From contig OZ022349.1 in NCBI GenBank assembly GCA_963989245.1, forward strand, positions 25,125,651 to 25,189,650: DNA of 64,000 nt, read 5' to 3'. How positions within the stretch are numbered: position 1 is the stretch's first letter; each line of letters begins with the position of its first letter. The stretch comes from Nansenia antarctica (Eukaryota > Chordata > Actinopteri > Argentiniformes > Microstomatidae). Below are positions 43,636 to 54,222 of this stretch, one piece after another. The translations under genes were made by a program, and so were the position numbers. The notes beneath the pieces were generated by a model. That model saw nothing but the letters and a program-made list of their open reading frames with translations. It made no database searches and was not told the DNA's origin.

Positions 43636-43950
43636 CAGGTGTCACGCCACTCTTAAAAAATGCTGTTAATTTTGGATGGGATTCCAATGCCTGTGTCTTT
43701 TGAAGCGCACGCCGCCGAAATTGCACACCGCTGGGTTTTGACCGTTTCATTTTTCGTGTTTCGTTTGTAATCATTTCTCACTTTTTTCAGTAGGCTAGGA
43801 TATTTTTCTGGTGAGTTTTGTTGTTGTTTACTCTTGATTTTTAAATTAACCTGTAACCTGAGGGGCGGCGGCCAATGCTCCAGGGCGCCCCTAGCGACTC
43901 GGCGCCCTAGGCAATTGCCTTGTATGCCAAGCGCATGCACCGGGCCTGGA
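42667..43950 (-). mobile_element. hAT element (ZMYM1-like) 5' part with transposase
   Basis: The right end CACCGGGCCTGG (43940-43951, minus-strand 5' end) is followed by GCATGCGCTTGGCATACAAGGC-type subterminal sequence in element orientation. The transposase frame (42667-43635) lies inside. The other terminus was not found. Confidence 0.5.
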
Positions 43951-44384
43951 CCCCCGACCAGATATAGACACTGCCTCCTCAGCAACTGTGCCCCGAACGG
44001 TGTCGCCAAATGACTCTGAGCTTCTTCAGAGCAGGGCCCCACGGAGAGACAGGACCCCAGAGAGGGACCATGACAACAGACTCCGACGGTGCAGCAGGCC
44101 CAGACAAGACAGGGGGGCCCCCATGTTCCGAGACCCAGCCAGGAGGAGGCACCACGAAGGGTGCCTAGTGGACCCCAGCTTATTACTGAGGGTAGGGGAG
44201 TGTGGCACCACAAGCCCTTGGCCAAGGAGGAGGGACCAGCGGCCCCACAGACCACGACCCAGACAGGCACCTGGACGCGTCGTGGTTACAGACCAGGTTA
44301 CAGGCCTGCGGCCTCGTACCTACGACCGAATCACAGCCGTGCTGATATTCAGTATAACACACTCCCTCTCGTGTGACAGGGATG
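43951..44384 (+). other. Arg/Pro-rich open frame of unknown origin
   Basis: An open plus-strand frame (43988-44416) rich in arginine and proline lies between two hAT pieces. It has no recognised motif and may be TE-derived (ORF1-like) or fortuitous. Confidence 0.25.
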
Positions 44385-44436
44385 GGCCTGTCTGGGCCAA
44401 AAATGCCAGGGCCTAATTTTTGTCCCAGTCCAGCCC
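44385..44436. mobile_element. Solo hAT end
   Basis: GGCCTGTCTGGGCCAAAAATG ... CAGTCCAGCCCTG is the reverse complement of the left end at 18578-18640. Only this end is present. Confidence 0.55.
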
Positions 44437-44644
44437 TGCATCTCCCCCATGTTGATGGTACATGCCGCTATAGTCAGTCCCAATGGTCCAAAAGTCAAGT
44501 GCTTCGTAAATCGTAACACAGACGGGGTGAATTTTATGAATGAAAGTGAAAGTTCTGTCACCAAACGCTGTTACTTATCCTCACACATGTTTAAGTGGGT
44601 CTATGAAAATCCTTGGCCTTTACTAGTGGGTATACGGCGTATCA

Positions 44645-44896
44645 CGTAGACTACACCACTGGGTCCCCCCCAAAGTCCGCACCTCCTTTGGCCTGAGTCA
44701 TTCTGTTCAGTTCGCTGCCCCCTGTAGGTAGCTGCAGGTACCTACACCCCCACTGACTGGAATGTAAAACTCACCACCCTAATCGCGTTACCCACTTTTA
44801 AACACTCACTTTTAGATGTTGTCTCGGATCACTGCACCTGCTTTTAAGTTCACTTCCCCCTGGTCCCTGCTGTCTTTTACATATTGTATTGTAATG
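44645..44896 (+). mobile_element. L2-like LINE 3' end, left half (outermost layer)
   Basis: Contains the decayed ORF2 C-terminus (a WN...LTTLIALPTFKHSLLD pattern) and the start of a 3' UTR. It continues at 57056-57240 with GTTCTCAATTGACTTATCTGG and AATAAAGG. The hAT at 44897-57047 splits it. Confidence 0.65.
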
Positions 44897-45322
44897 CAGT
44901 GGCGGCTGTTGATAAAAAATGTGGGTGGGGCACAGGTTATGGGGGCATGCTCCACGGGGAAGAATATCAACTTTAAAATCTGGATTTTAGCATGAGAATA
45001 TATATATAACTTGTATTAAAGGGCAAACTGCAAACACAACAAAAATATAATGTACAACAACTGACAAATCAACTGGAATAGTCTTTGTTAGCAGAGTAGA
45101 CCTAATGTTAACAGAATGGACTTAAACCCTTTGTCTATCTGTGCAGCGGTAAGGTGAATAATTCTAGCAGCTCAAATGGATTGTACTGTCCAGACAGTTG
45201 TCTTGTTTAGCCATTCAACTAGGCATTATTTATTCAATGGAGAAAGACATGGAACACAATGCAATTGTGATAATAAATGTGTTCTTTGTTACTTTCAAAC
45301 CCTGTGTCCCTCCCCAGTTACA

Positions 45323-45845
45323 CTACTTGAACATGAATTTTGCCCTTCGTTCCTTCAGGCCTGCAAATCTCTCAATGACTTTCTGGTTAAAGTCTGTCAT
45401 TTCAATCACCAGTGTCTTCTCCATTGACATCATGGCCAATGCATTCAGCCTGTCCTCTGTCATGGTGTTCCGGAGAAAGGTTTTGATCCTTTTCAAGGTC
45501 GAGAAGCACCTCTCTGCCTCCGCCGTGGTCATGGGTGTGGTTATGAGGATCTTTAGGAGAGTGACAGTCTCTGAAAACACTTCTCCAAGATTGTTCTCCA
45601 TAAAAAGCTGGAAGAGGTCCACAGCACCACGACAGGCTCTGAACCTTGCTGTAGAGGAGATTGAGCTCGGTCTTCAGCTGGCTTCCACTGAGCATTGGGT
45701 AGGCCTTCAAGGTGCTGTTCAGTGCATCCTCCGGAAAGGCCCCCTTGTACTCTTCAAACCTGTCCCCCTGCAGCAAGGTGGCACTGACCAGGTGGTTTGT
45801 GAAGGAGAAGCGCTCCTTGGCGTGTCCAAGTATGGTATCACAGAC
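45323..45845 (-). pseudogene. hAT transposase, last exon (dimerisation domain)
   Basis: Acceptor TCTCTGTAG at 45846-45854. The exon starts VCDTILGHAKERFSF, has a one-base frameshift near 45640, and ends with the hAT C-terminal signature TTAEAERCFSTLKRIKTFLRN and a stop at 45323-45325. It pairs with the exon at 55005-56571. Confidence 0.8.
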
Positions 45846-47554
45846 CTACAGAGAGAAGAAGAATTTAAAAATAATAAATAATAATATGTACCCTGTTCTT
45901 TTTTCATGCTAGTGTTTTGGGAGTTCTAGCATTCTAGCGTTGAAAGGTTAAAGATCCCATATCCTTTGAAAACAGTTTATTGTTTTTGTACTCAGAGGGC
46001 TTATGCCAACACTGTGAAAATCAGAAATCTGTACCTATTACAGTATTTCCATAATTTCCTAATTCATATTTCTCCATATTTTAATAACGCAGGGTATTTG
46101 CAACATAGCAATGACCAGGAAGTGAATTAATATATAAAATAATATATGGGACCTTTAATGTTAAAACTATACTGAGCACAGTTCCCTCTCCAAAATGTCA
46201 AATATAGTACTTTTCTGTTTTTAATAGCTCCTTATTGTAAATGATGCCTCAGGATCAAAATTATTTTTAGTCACATTTCTCAAAATTGTGTGCCTTCATT
46301 TTATTTAAACGAAGGCCTCCGGTGTAACATGGACTGTGACTGATTCTACAACATCAACTCACCTCTGCTGCAATCCTTTCATGGTCCTCTAGACCAGCGT
46401 TTCTCAACCGGGGTGCCGCGGCACACTGGGGCGCCGCCTGGCTTCTTCAGGGGTGCCGTCAAATAATTCTATATTCTGACGTTCATATGAATGAATGAAT
46501 AAATCTATAAATAAATAAATAAATGCAATACAGTACATCATCAAAATCTGTCTCGCGCGCCCCTTTCCCATGTCACAATGTCAATACCGGGTTCAGCGTA
46601 AGGTCAGTGTGTCTGCAATTAGTCTGCATTGTTTTTTCATTTACCGCGCAAAGACATTTTCGAGAGCAATGAACAAGCAAACAAGCAGAATCATGGAACA
46701 TGACTGTAACCAGGGAGTAGCTGGAAAGGACTGTATACTTTAGGAAAGGGCTGGTTATCTAACTAAGGGAGCTAAATAGGCAGTATAGGAGGATACAGGC
46801 AGGGGGCGACAGCAAACCGTTAGACTAGCAGTTAAGGTCGTTAGCATTAGCATTAGCCTTCAAACAACTAGCATTAGCATTGGTGCTACAAACAACTAGC
46901 ATTAGCATTGAAGCTACAAACAACTAGCATTAGCATTGAAGCTACAAACAACTAACACACGGTATTACAGATGAACAACACATTTATTACACGACGGTTG
47001 TATACATCCCCATATATACATTCCCACCCGGCCGGCCACACACACTCTCAATCACTCACTGATAGTCTCTGGCCTGAACAGGCTTATAGTCCAGTGGCGT
47101 GGTGCGCGTTGAGGCCTGGTCGAATGGCATGTGCGTGGTCCGCGTAGAAGCTCCGCGGGAGTCTGTGTTCGCTCGTGGAGACGACGATTAATGTCCAGCT
47201 GGCGTCCCGCTTGGTCCAACGTTGAACAGCCGGCCGCTGGCAAGGCGGTCCAACGGGAACACAACTAACAGGCTACAGTGGCTCACTCAAGAATCGCTTT
47301 TCCTGGCGTCTTCAGTTGCTGCACGGGGTGCGCGCTGCTGAATCCGCCATCTTAGATCGGCTTCGTTGCTTCTCTCGTTCTACTTCTCTCTCTCGTTCGG
47401 CTTCTCTACACACACTGACTGACTCCGCCCTTCCGTCTCTTATATACACCACCGAACGTAGCATCCGGGTCACAGACACACCCCGGACACTACGTCATCA
47501 AACATATGCATAAAACATTACAAGAATAATACATACACTTCACAAACGTATATA

Positions 47555-48637
47555 CCGTATTTTCCGGACTATAAGTCGCGGTTTTTTTCATACTTTGGCT
47601 GGTCCTGCGACTTATAGTCAGGTGCGACTTATATATCAATAATTCATAATCTCTGACTGACATGAACTGACATACGGTAATCTCTGACTGACATGAACCA
47701 AGGAGTAAATCCGCTAGCGCCTCATACACGATAGAATAGCCATTATACTTGACAATGTGGACATTAAACACGACAATGTGGACATTAAACATGATGTTAT
47801 GGACCTTATACACAATGTTATGGACGTTAGAAACGATATTAAAGTCATTTATTCCTTCCAGAGGCTGTTTAACGTTGCAATGTTGTACCCGCGAGTAGCA
47901 TTTTGCTACTTCCGGTAGCGCTTCATACGCGATAGAATAGCCATTATACTCGACAATGTGGACATTAAACACGACAATGTGGACATTAAACATGATGTTA
48001 TGGACCTTATACACAATGTTATGGACGTTAGAAACGATATTAAAGTCATTTATTCCTTCCAGAGGCTGTTTAACGTTGCAATGTTGTACCCGCGAGTAGC
48101 ATTTTGCTACTTCCGGTAGCGCTTCATACGCGATAGAATAGCCATTATACTCGACAATGTGGACATTAAACACGACAATGTGGACATTAAACATGATGTT
48201 ATGGACCTTATACATAATGTTATGGACGTTAGAAACGATATTAAAGTCATTTATTCCTTCCAGAGGCTGTTTAACGTTGCAATGTTGTACCCGCGAGTAG
48301 CATTTTGCTACTTCCGGTAGCGCTTCATACGCGATAGAATAGCCATTATACTCGACAATGTGGACATTAAACACGACAATGTGGACATTAAACATGATGT
48401 TATGGACCTTATACACAATGTTATGGACATTAGAAACGATATTAAAGTCATTTATTACCTTTTAGAGGCTGTTCAAAGTTTCATTTTTCCTCCGCGACGC
48501 CATGTTGTTAGGCCCGCGCTAGCTAGCGGACTTTACACTCGATAATACAAGTATTCCTTAACCTTTCAGAAGAAGTTTCAACGTGAATTATGTCCTTCCT
48601 GGGCTTACAAATCCTCTCATGTCTCTTCACAGTGCCA

Positions 48638-48675
<38 letters not shown>

Positions 48676-48813
48676 GATTCCGCCAAGCCCGTTCCCTTGA
48701 ACCATGCGACTTATAGTCCAGTGCGACTTATATGTGGTTTTTTCCTCTTCATGGCCCATTTTTGGCCTGCTGCGACTTATACTCGGGTGCGACTTATAGT
48801 CCGGAAAATACGG
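47555..48813. mobile_element. MITE with TA duplication (Tc1/mariner-like)
   Basis: Perfect 25-bp inverted ends starting CCGTATTTTCCGGACTATA. The other LTR shows the empty site CGTATATAATTG, so the duplication is TA. GCGACTTATA motifs recur inside both ends. There is no transposase. The interior is a 201-bp tandem repeat. Confidence 0.85.
47739..48480. repeat. 201-bp tandem repeat inside the MITE
   Basis: About 3.7 units, each marked by GCCATTATACT (47739, 47940, 48141, 48342). The 201-bp length is 67 codons, which keeps a 308-codon minus-strand frame open across the units; the frame has no recognised content. Confidence 0.88.
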
Positions 48814-48931
48814 TAATTGTATAGAAAATAACAAAGGAAATACTAGGGGCAAAAATAGGGCTGGTTTGGGGAAACTAAACTGGCACTAAACTGTGGGCCT
48901 TCACAACAGCCGCCCCATGAAACCCTCGGTT

Positions 48932-51900
48932 TCAGTTAACTAAGAAGGCACACTGGCTAGGCTGCTCTAGCAGCGAGAGGTAGGAGGTGATAGTGTCGAC
49001 CACTCTGCCTGTCTGCCAGGCGGCGCGCGGAAGGGACTGGTCCCTCACCAGTACCACGGCACCTTCGGACATCTTGTCTCTCTCCCTCAGCAGAATCGTC
49101 TGCTTCTCCTCCTTCTCCAGGGCGCGGATGTGCTCCTCGAAGCAGAGCAAAGCGTCTTCCTGGTTCATGTTCTCCAGCGCCTCGTACTCAGCGAAGGAGG
49201 GGTCGTCCAGCAGGTACTGCTGGGCCTCGGACCAGGTGGTGCAGTAGGTGACGTTGGCCATGTTGTCCAGAATGCTCGTCAGCGCCTCACAGTTCCTCTT
49301 CCTGAGCTGCTTGGCTTGTTCCTTCTCCTTCTTAGCCTGGTAGGCCTTAAACACTTGCTTCTTCTCACTCAGCTTGGGCAGGGCGCTGTAGCGTGGGTCG
49401 TTGATGATCATTCTCATGGTTTGCTCCCATGACGCGTCGGATGAACCACCATCCTCCTCCAGAAGCTCTTTGAAGGCCTGCTTAGCCTCCTCTTCTGGGT
49501 TCCACTTTACTCTCTTCTTCGCCAACTTCGGCCTTTCCTCCTTGGAGGCGTCTACTATACTGGCTGAGACTTTCATGGCTGACGTGTACTCGACGGAGTT
49601 GACGGGTGCGTCAATGCTGACCTCGGCCACGTGAGGGTGCATGGCCACCTGCAGGTGTTCCTTGGCAACAACTGTTGCCGCCATGGCACGGTAGCGCCAC
49701 CACCGGGACTCCTTAGTCTGGGAGTTGTAGTAGTAGGTCTTCCCATCCAGAGACTTATGCTCTGTCCACAGAGACTTCTTCCTCGGTTGGTCATCCTGTG
49801 GTGAACCATTTGTGGTGCTAACTGTTCCAGGTGCACTGGCAGCAATAGATTCCACTCCAGGCGGTCCGGTTGGTTGGTTTGCTTCTTCGGTTCGGACATG
49901 GAGGGATGACGTAGCTCTCCCGTCCCTCTCTCTCCACTCGGTAGCGCCTTGGAGGGCCCACCCAAGCGCCGTCTTAACAGCCATCGGGCAGCCTCGTGGT
50001 CCTCTCAGCGGAGGACGGAGCGACACGATCAGTTCAGCGTTGTCCGAGCCGATGAGAAGGGTTGGCTCCGCTCCCTCTATCGGATGTAGGTCTACTCCCC
50101 GTAGGTGGGGATATCTTGCGCGTAACCTCTCCAGGGGGTAGTCGTAGCGGGAGAGCGCTAGCTGGTCGGCGGTGAAGACATTCTGAAGCCGATGTCTATC
50201 CGACGGCCGCCCCGCCGGGGAGATAGAGAAGTTGATTCTCGCCCCGGTGACCTCTTTAAGGTCGCGACGTATCGTGCGCAGAGTCAGCTTCTCCGCAGTC
50301 CCTTGGAGCCCCAACTGGCGCACTGCCCCCTGGAGAAGGATGGTCCGTTCCGACCCGTCGTCTAGAACGGCGTACGTGTCGTACACAGCGTTGTTGTGGT
50401 GAAGTCGGACCTTCACCACCTTAAGTAGAACCTTGGAGCCGCTGCTCTGTGGCGAGTCTAGGTAGTAGACAGGGGTTTCCTCTTCTGGTGCACGACCGGA
50501 CCTAGGGCTTCTGTTGCCCTCCGTGGACCTGGCGAGGGAGACCTCGTGTAGGATGTGGAGGTGGACCTCCTCACAGCGGTTGCACTTCCTCCTCAAGGTG
50601 CAGTTCTTCGCCAGATGGTCGCGCCCACAGTTCCAGCACCTCTGGTTCTTCTCGAGCCACCTCTGCTTGGCCTCGGTACTCAGGTTGTTGAAGTCACTGC
50701 ACTCATTGAGCCAGTGCTCGCTGGTGCAGTACGGACATGGCGGTGGACCTCTCCGTCCCTTTGGAGGGGGTTGAGAGGAATCCTTTCCCTCAGGTCGGGT
50801 GGTCCTCTCTCTCCGAGGCTCCTCCTCCGTGTGCAGCACTCCTACTGGGCGTCCTCTGTTCGAGCTCGGCCCGTCCCAGCGGTCTCCCTTCTCCCTCTCC
50901 TTCTTCGGCTCAGCGTAACCCATGGCGTCTACGTTGGTGTCATGCACTTCCTCCAGTAGGAACTCCGCGAAGGCAGCCATGCTCAGACCCAACCTCCCGG
51001 GGTGACGAACGCGCTGCTGTCGCCGGAACCTCTCCTGCCGGAAGCGTGGGATCTTGCGGAGCAGCCGCTCTACGTTGGAGGTGCTGTTGATCTCGCTGGC
51101 GCCAGCTGGGCCCTGCGTCTTCAGCATCCCAACCAAGGTGTGCACGCGGAGCGCGAAGTCATCCAGCGCCCGGTCATCCTTGATGGGGGCCTGCTGTTCG
51201 AGGGCTTGCAGTTCAGCAAGGGCGTGGTTCCAGGGACGACCGTAGCGGGCATCCAAGTCAGCGAGCGCTCTGGTGTAAGGTGTCGGTGCGGAGGCATGGG
51301 CCAGTACCATGTTGTGGGCTCTGGGGTTCCTCACATGCTGAAGGAGAATCGCATATTTGTAGGACTCTGAGCAGGAGTTGTCCAAGAGCGTGTCTAGGCA
51401 GATGCGTAGCTCCACATACTGGCTCCTGTCCTCGTCCTTGAAGAAGGGGAACTTGGGTCCCTCCACCTGGGGGAACATCCTGTAGTGGATCATCGGTGCT
51501 GGAGTGACGGTCTGGGTGTCCGGCCTGCATGCATTTTGGTGCACTGGAGGACCTAGGGGTGTGCTACGCTCTTGGGGGATGACTCCCCTCCCGGGCAGCG
51601 ACGCTGGCTCCCTCTGGGCCGCGTAGCGGTCGGGTCCCTGGTCCTCTTCCTTCCAGGTGGTCAGCTGGGCCTGTAGTTGGACAGTCCTGGCGGGGGTCAT
51701 GGAGCCATCGGCGGGGGGTTCAGGAGATGGCACTCGAGAGGGCCGTGCGGATGATACTCTGGAGCTACAGGCCGACGGAGTTCTGCTGATGCACACGTCG
51801 CGCATGGTCTGCATCATTTCCTCCATCTTCTCTGCGTGCAGTTGCTCTCTCGCCATCTGCCTCTCCGCCGCGCGTTCCGCCCCCTCCATCTGGAGGCGCT

Positions 51901-52780
51901 CGCGCTCGTACTGGATGCGTTCCCTCTCTAACGCCTCCTGGCGCTGTCTCTCCGCCGCACGTTCCGCTCCGTTCATCTGCCTCTCCGTCTGGAGGCGGTC
52001 GCGCTCCATCTGGAAGCGTTCCCGTTCTAGCGCCTCCTGGCGCTGGAGGCATTCACGTTCTAGCGCCTCCTGGCGCTGTCTCTCCGCCGCGCGTTCACGT
52101 TCTAGCGCCTCCTGGCGCTGTCTCTCCGCCGCGCGTTCCGCTCCGTTCATCTGGAGGCGTTCGCGTTCTAGCGCCTCCTGGCGCTGGAGGCGTTCACGCT
52201 CGAACTGGAGTCGTTCCCGCTCTAACGCCGTCTCGGCCTGTTGGCGCTCCCGCTCTAACGCCATCTCGGCCTGTTGGCGCATATATTCGGACAGCGCGGC
52301 ACCACTCCCTCTGGAGTGCAGGCTATCCGCCCCAGAGGCAGAACTGCCCACGGAAGCCCTGGACCGGTAGGAAGCCACTGAGCGGCAGGAGCTAGGTCTC
52401 GAGCGCGCCGTACTGGGAGGCAGATCGTTAAGGCTGAGGCCCTCCCTCTTCCGCCCGCAGGCGCTGTCGGACCGGGCCTCTCCTTCCTGTTCTTCCGTTT
52501 CCACGGCAAAACCCTGCGGTTCTGCCATCTCATCCTCAGGCTGGTGCTCTTTGAGGGCTGTCTCAGTGCTAGCCACCCGCTCGCCGGCGGACACCTCGGC
52601 CTCTCCGACCACTGTATCCCGTGGAGTGCGCTCCTCGCTACCACTCAGTGAGCTTTCGAGCTCAAGCTCATACTCCTGTAACCTCGGAGGCAACCGCGGG
52701 ACTCTCTGTGGTCGTGGCTCTGGCTCAGGGGGCGGAGAAAGGGGGGTAACTGTCTGGTCTGGTTGGCTGCGCTCAGCCAT
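48932..52780 (-). CDS. BEL Gag-protease fused to PRPF40-like WW/FF domains and DUF5641
   Basis: 1282 intact codons. Residues 165-320 form an Arg/Glu coiled coil; about 430-620 a BEL Gag-like (DUF1759) domain; 682-745 three CCHC-type knuckles; about 785-945 a BEL protease/DUF1758 region with DDGS at 807-810. Residues 1003-1235 then switch to a spliced host sequence: a WW domain (W1005, YYYN 1016-1019, W1027) and two FF domains (about 1096-1147 and 1152-1215) very like PRPF40A, the U1 snRNP-associated splicing factor. The end (1237-1265, VVLVRDQSLPRAAWQTGRV) is the BEL integrase-tail DUF5641. Reverse transcriptase, RNase H and integrase core are absent. The frame is open through both junctions. 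Confidence 0.88.
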   Translation of the reverse strand: MAERSQPDQTVTPLSPPPEPEPRPQRVPRLPPRLQEYELELESSLSGSEERTPRDTVVGEAEVSAGERVASTETALKEHQPEDEMAEPQGFAVETEEQEGEARSDSACGRKREGLSLNDLPPSTARSRPSSCRSVASYRSRASVGSSASGADSLHSRGSGAALSEYMRQQAEMALERERQQAETALERERLQFERERLQRQEALERERLQMNGAERAAERQRQEALERERAAERQRQEALERECLQRQEALERERFQMERDRLQTERQMNGAERAAERQRQEALERERIQYERERLQMEGAERAAERQMAREQLHAEKMEEMMQTMRDVCISRTPSACSSRVSSARPSRVPSPEPPADGSMTPARTVQLQAQLTTWKEEDQGPDRYAAQREPASLPGRGVIPQERSTPLGPPVHQNACRPDTQTVTPAPMIHYRMFPQVEGPKFPFFKDEDRSQYVELRICLDTLLDNSCSESYKYAILLQHVRNPRAHNMVLAHASAPTPYTRALADLDARYGRPWNHALAELQALEQQAPIKDDRALDDFALRVHTLVGMLKTQGPAGASEINSTSNVERLLRKIPRFRQERFRRQQRVRHPGRLGLSMAAFAEFLLEEVHDTNVDAMGYAEPKKEREKGDRWDGPSSNRGRPVGVLHTEEEPRRERTTRPEGKDSSQPPPKGRRGPPPCPYCTSEHWLNECSDFNNLSTEAKQRWLEKNQRCWNCGRDHLAKNCTLRRKCNRCEEVHLHILHEVSLARSTEGNRSPRSGRAPEEETPVYYLDSPQSSGSKVLLKVVKVRLHHNNAVYDTYAVLDDGSERTILLQGAVRQLGLQGTAEKLTLRTIRRDLKEVTGARINFSISPAGRPSDRHRLQNVFTADQLALSRYDYPLERLRARYPHLRGVDLHPIEGAEPTLLIGSDNAELIVSLRPPLRGPRGCPMAVKTALGWALQGATEWRERDGRATSSLHVRTEEANQPTGPPGVESIAASAPGTVSTTNGSPQDDQPRKKSLWTEHKSLDGKTYYYNSQTKESRWWRYRAMAATVVAKEHLQVAMHPHVAEVSIDAPVNSVEYTSAMKVSASIVDASKEERPKLAKKRVKWNPEEEAKQAFKELLEEDGGSSDASWEQTMRMIINDPRYSALPKLSEKKQVFKAYQAKKEKEQAKQLRKRNCEALTSILDNMANVTYCTTWSEAQQYLLDDPSFAEYEALENMNQEDALLCFEEHIRALEKEEKQTILLRERDKMSEGAVVLVRDQSLPRAAWQTGRVVDTITSYLSLLEQPSQCAFLVN
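49076..49780 (-). other. Captured PRPF40-type cDNA segment
   Basis: Residues 1001-1235 of the fusion ORF. Conserved stretches include SLWTEHKS, EEAKQAFKELL, INDPRYSALPKLSEKKQ, KKEKEQAKQLRKRN and DALLCFEEHIRALEKEE, all of which I recognise as PRPF40A/B sequence. There are no introns although the host gene is multi-exonic, so the capture was of spliced RNA. The WW domain begins like the host WW1 and ends like the host WW2. The second FF domain of the host appears to be missing between AYQA and KKEKEQ. The WW domain lacks its final conserved proline. Confidence 0.85.
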
Positions 52781-52798
52781 GCTATCACTGCACTACCT

Positions 52799-52816
52799 AT
52801 CCGGCTCGAAGGACCA
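52799..52816 (-). promoter_or_regulatory. Primer-binding site (tRNA-Tyr)
   Basis: ATCCGGCTCGAAGGACCA equals the 3' end of vertebrate tRNA-Tyr with CCA as I recall it. It lies 2 bp from the 5' LTR. Confidence 0.75.
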
Positions 52817-52818
52817 AT

Positions 52819-53758
52819 TGTAACCAGGGAGTAGCTGGAAAGGACTGTATACTTTAGGAAAGGGCTGGTTATCTAACTAAGGGAGCTAAATAGGCAGTAT
52901 AGGAGGATACAGGCAGGGGGCGACAGCAAACCGTTAGACTAGCAGTTAAGGTCGTTAGCATTAGCATTAGCCTTCAAACAACTAGCATTAGCATTGGTGC
53001 TACAAACAACTAGCATTAGCATTGAAGCTACAAACAACTAGCATTAGCATTGAAGCTACAAACAACTAACACACGGTATTACAGATGAACAACACATTTA
53101 TTACACGACGGTTGTATACATCCCCATATATACATTCCCACCCGGCCGGCCACACACACTCTCAATCACTCACTGATAGTCTCTGGCCTGAACAGGCTTA
53201 TAGTCCAGTGGCGTGGTGCGCGTTGAGGCCTGGTCGAATGGCATGTGCGTGGTCCGCGTAGAAGCTCCGCGGGAGTCTGTGTTCGCTCGTGGAGACGACG
53301 ATTAATGTCCAGCTGGCGTCCCGCTTGGTCCAACGTTGAACAGCCGGCCGCTGGCAAGGCGGTCCAACGGGAACACAACTAACAGGCTACAGTGGCTCAC
53401 TCAAGAATCGCTTTTCCTGGCTTCAGTTGCTGCACGGGGTGCGCGCTGCTGAATCCGCCATCTTAGATCGGCTTCGTTGCTTCTCTCGTTCTACTTCTCT
53501 CTCTCGTTCGGCTTCTCTACACACACTGACTGACTCCGCCCTTCCGTCTCTTATATACACCACCGAACGTAGCATCCGGGTCACAGACACACCCCGGACA
53601 CTACGTCATCAAACATATGCATAAAACATTACAAGAATAATACATACACTTCACAAACGTATATAATTGTATAGAAAATAACAAAGGAAATACTAGGGGC
53701 AAAAATAGGGCTGGTTTGGGGAAACTAAACTGGCACTAAACTGTGGGCCTTCACAACA
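52819..53758 (-). repeat. 5' LTR of the BEL element (no MITE)
   Basis: 940 bp, matching 46705-48908 minus the MITE. The element's transcription starts here, as the tRNA-Tyr site lies next to it. Confidence 0.88.
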
Positions 53759-53763
53759 ATGAC

Positions 53764-54073
53764 AAACTGACAACAGATCATCCATCACAAGCTAGCAAGG
53801 ATGCTGAATATTTTGTTCGGATGAAAAGTCACCATAGCCGTCCAGAACAGGTAATGATGAAGTGCGCCAAAGTTTCTGATAAAGCGTTGGAGGCTACCTC
53901 GTAGCCGAAATTATTGCTAAGGCGAAGAAGCCACACACTATAGCCGAGTCCGTAATATTGCCAGCATGCACAGCAATAGTTAATAACATGCTAGGCCCAC
54001 AAGCTGCAAAAGAGATAGCAAAGGTCCTGCTGTCTGACTGTACAATTGGAAGGCAAATCAATGACATGTAAAA
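53764..54073 (+). pseudogene. SCAND3/ZBED5-like hAT transposase fragment
   Basis: Reads KDAEYFVRMKSHH, then after a one-base shift near 53898 AEIIAKAKKPHTIAES and AAKEIAKVLLSDCTIGRQINDM, the N-terminal DNA-binding/linker region of Charlie-type transposases. The frame crosses the ATGAC duplication, with its earlier part at about 46640-46704, so the BEL element landed inside this coding region. Confidence 0.7.
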
Positions 54074-54188
54074 GGGTCCTATCCTATGTTCCCCGCTCCC
54101 GAAAAAGGGTACGATCGGGCAGGGCAGTCTCGCTCGCCGGCAGCGTACGGAGGTGGTTGTTCTATATGGATGATCGGTGACATTATTC

Positions 54189-54222
54189 TCTCGTCCGACT
54201 TCGGAAGCTAAGCAGGGTTGGA
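54189..54222 (+). ncRNA. 5S rRNA-like fragment
   Basis: CTCGTCCGACTTCGGAAGC and TAAGCAGGGTTGG match the internal-promoter part of 5S rRNA with few mismatches. The rest of 5S is absent. It may be a 5S-derived SINE head or an inserted pseudogene. Confidence 0.4.

Larger units (their letters stand above)
46705..48908 (-). repeat. 3' LTR of the BEL element with MITE insertion
   Basis: 943 bp of LTR plus a 1259-bp MITE and its 2-bp duplication. Includes a run of CATTAGCATTG-type short repeats (46838-46945) that is identical in the other LTR. Confidence 0.88.
46705..53758 (-). mobile_element. BEL/Pao LTR retrotransposon carrying a captured host gene
   Basis: LTRs at 46705-48908 (3' LTR, enlarged by a MITE) and 52819-53758 (5' LTR), TG...CA, with a 5-bp duplication ATGAC (46700-46704, 53759-53763). 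LTRs are about 940 bp and nearly identical apart from a 3-bp gap near 47310/53420. The internal 3.9 kb holds one ORF. Pol is largely missing, so the element must depend on enzymes from relatives. Confidence 0.92.

Noticed and set aside
47490..48416. 308-codon minus-strand frame
   Set aside because: It exists only because the MITE repeat unit is 201 bp, a multiple of three. The peptide is the same block repeated.
51657..52370. 237-codon plus-strand frame opposite the BEL ORF
   Set aside because: A shadow of the Arg/Glu-rich coiled-coil region on the other strand.
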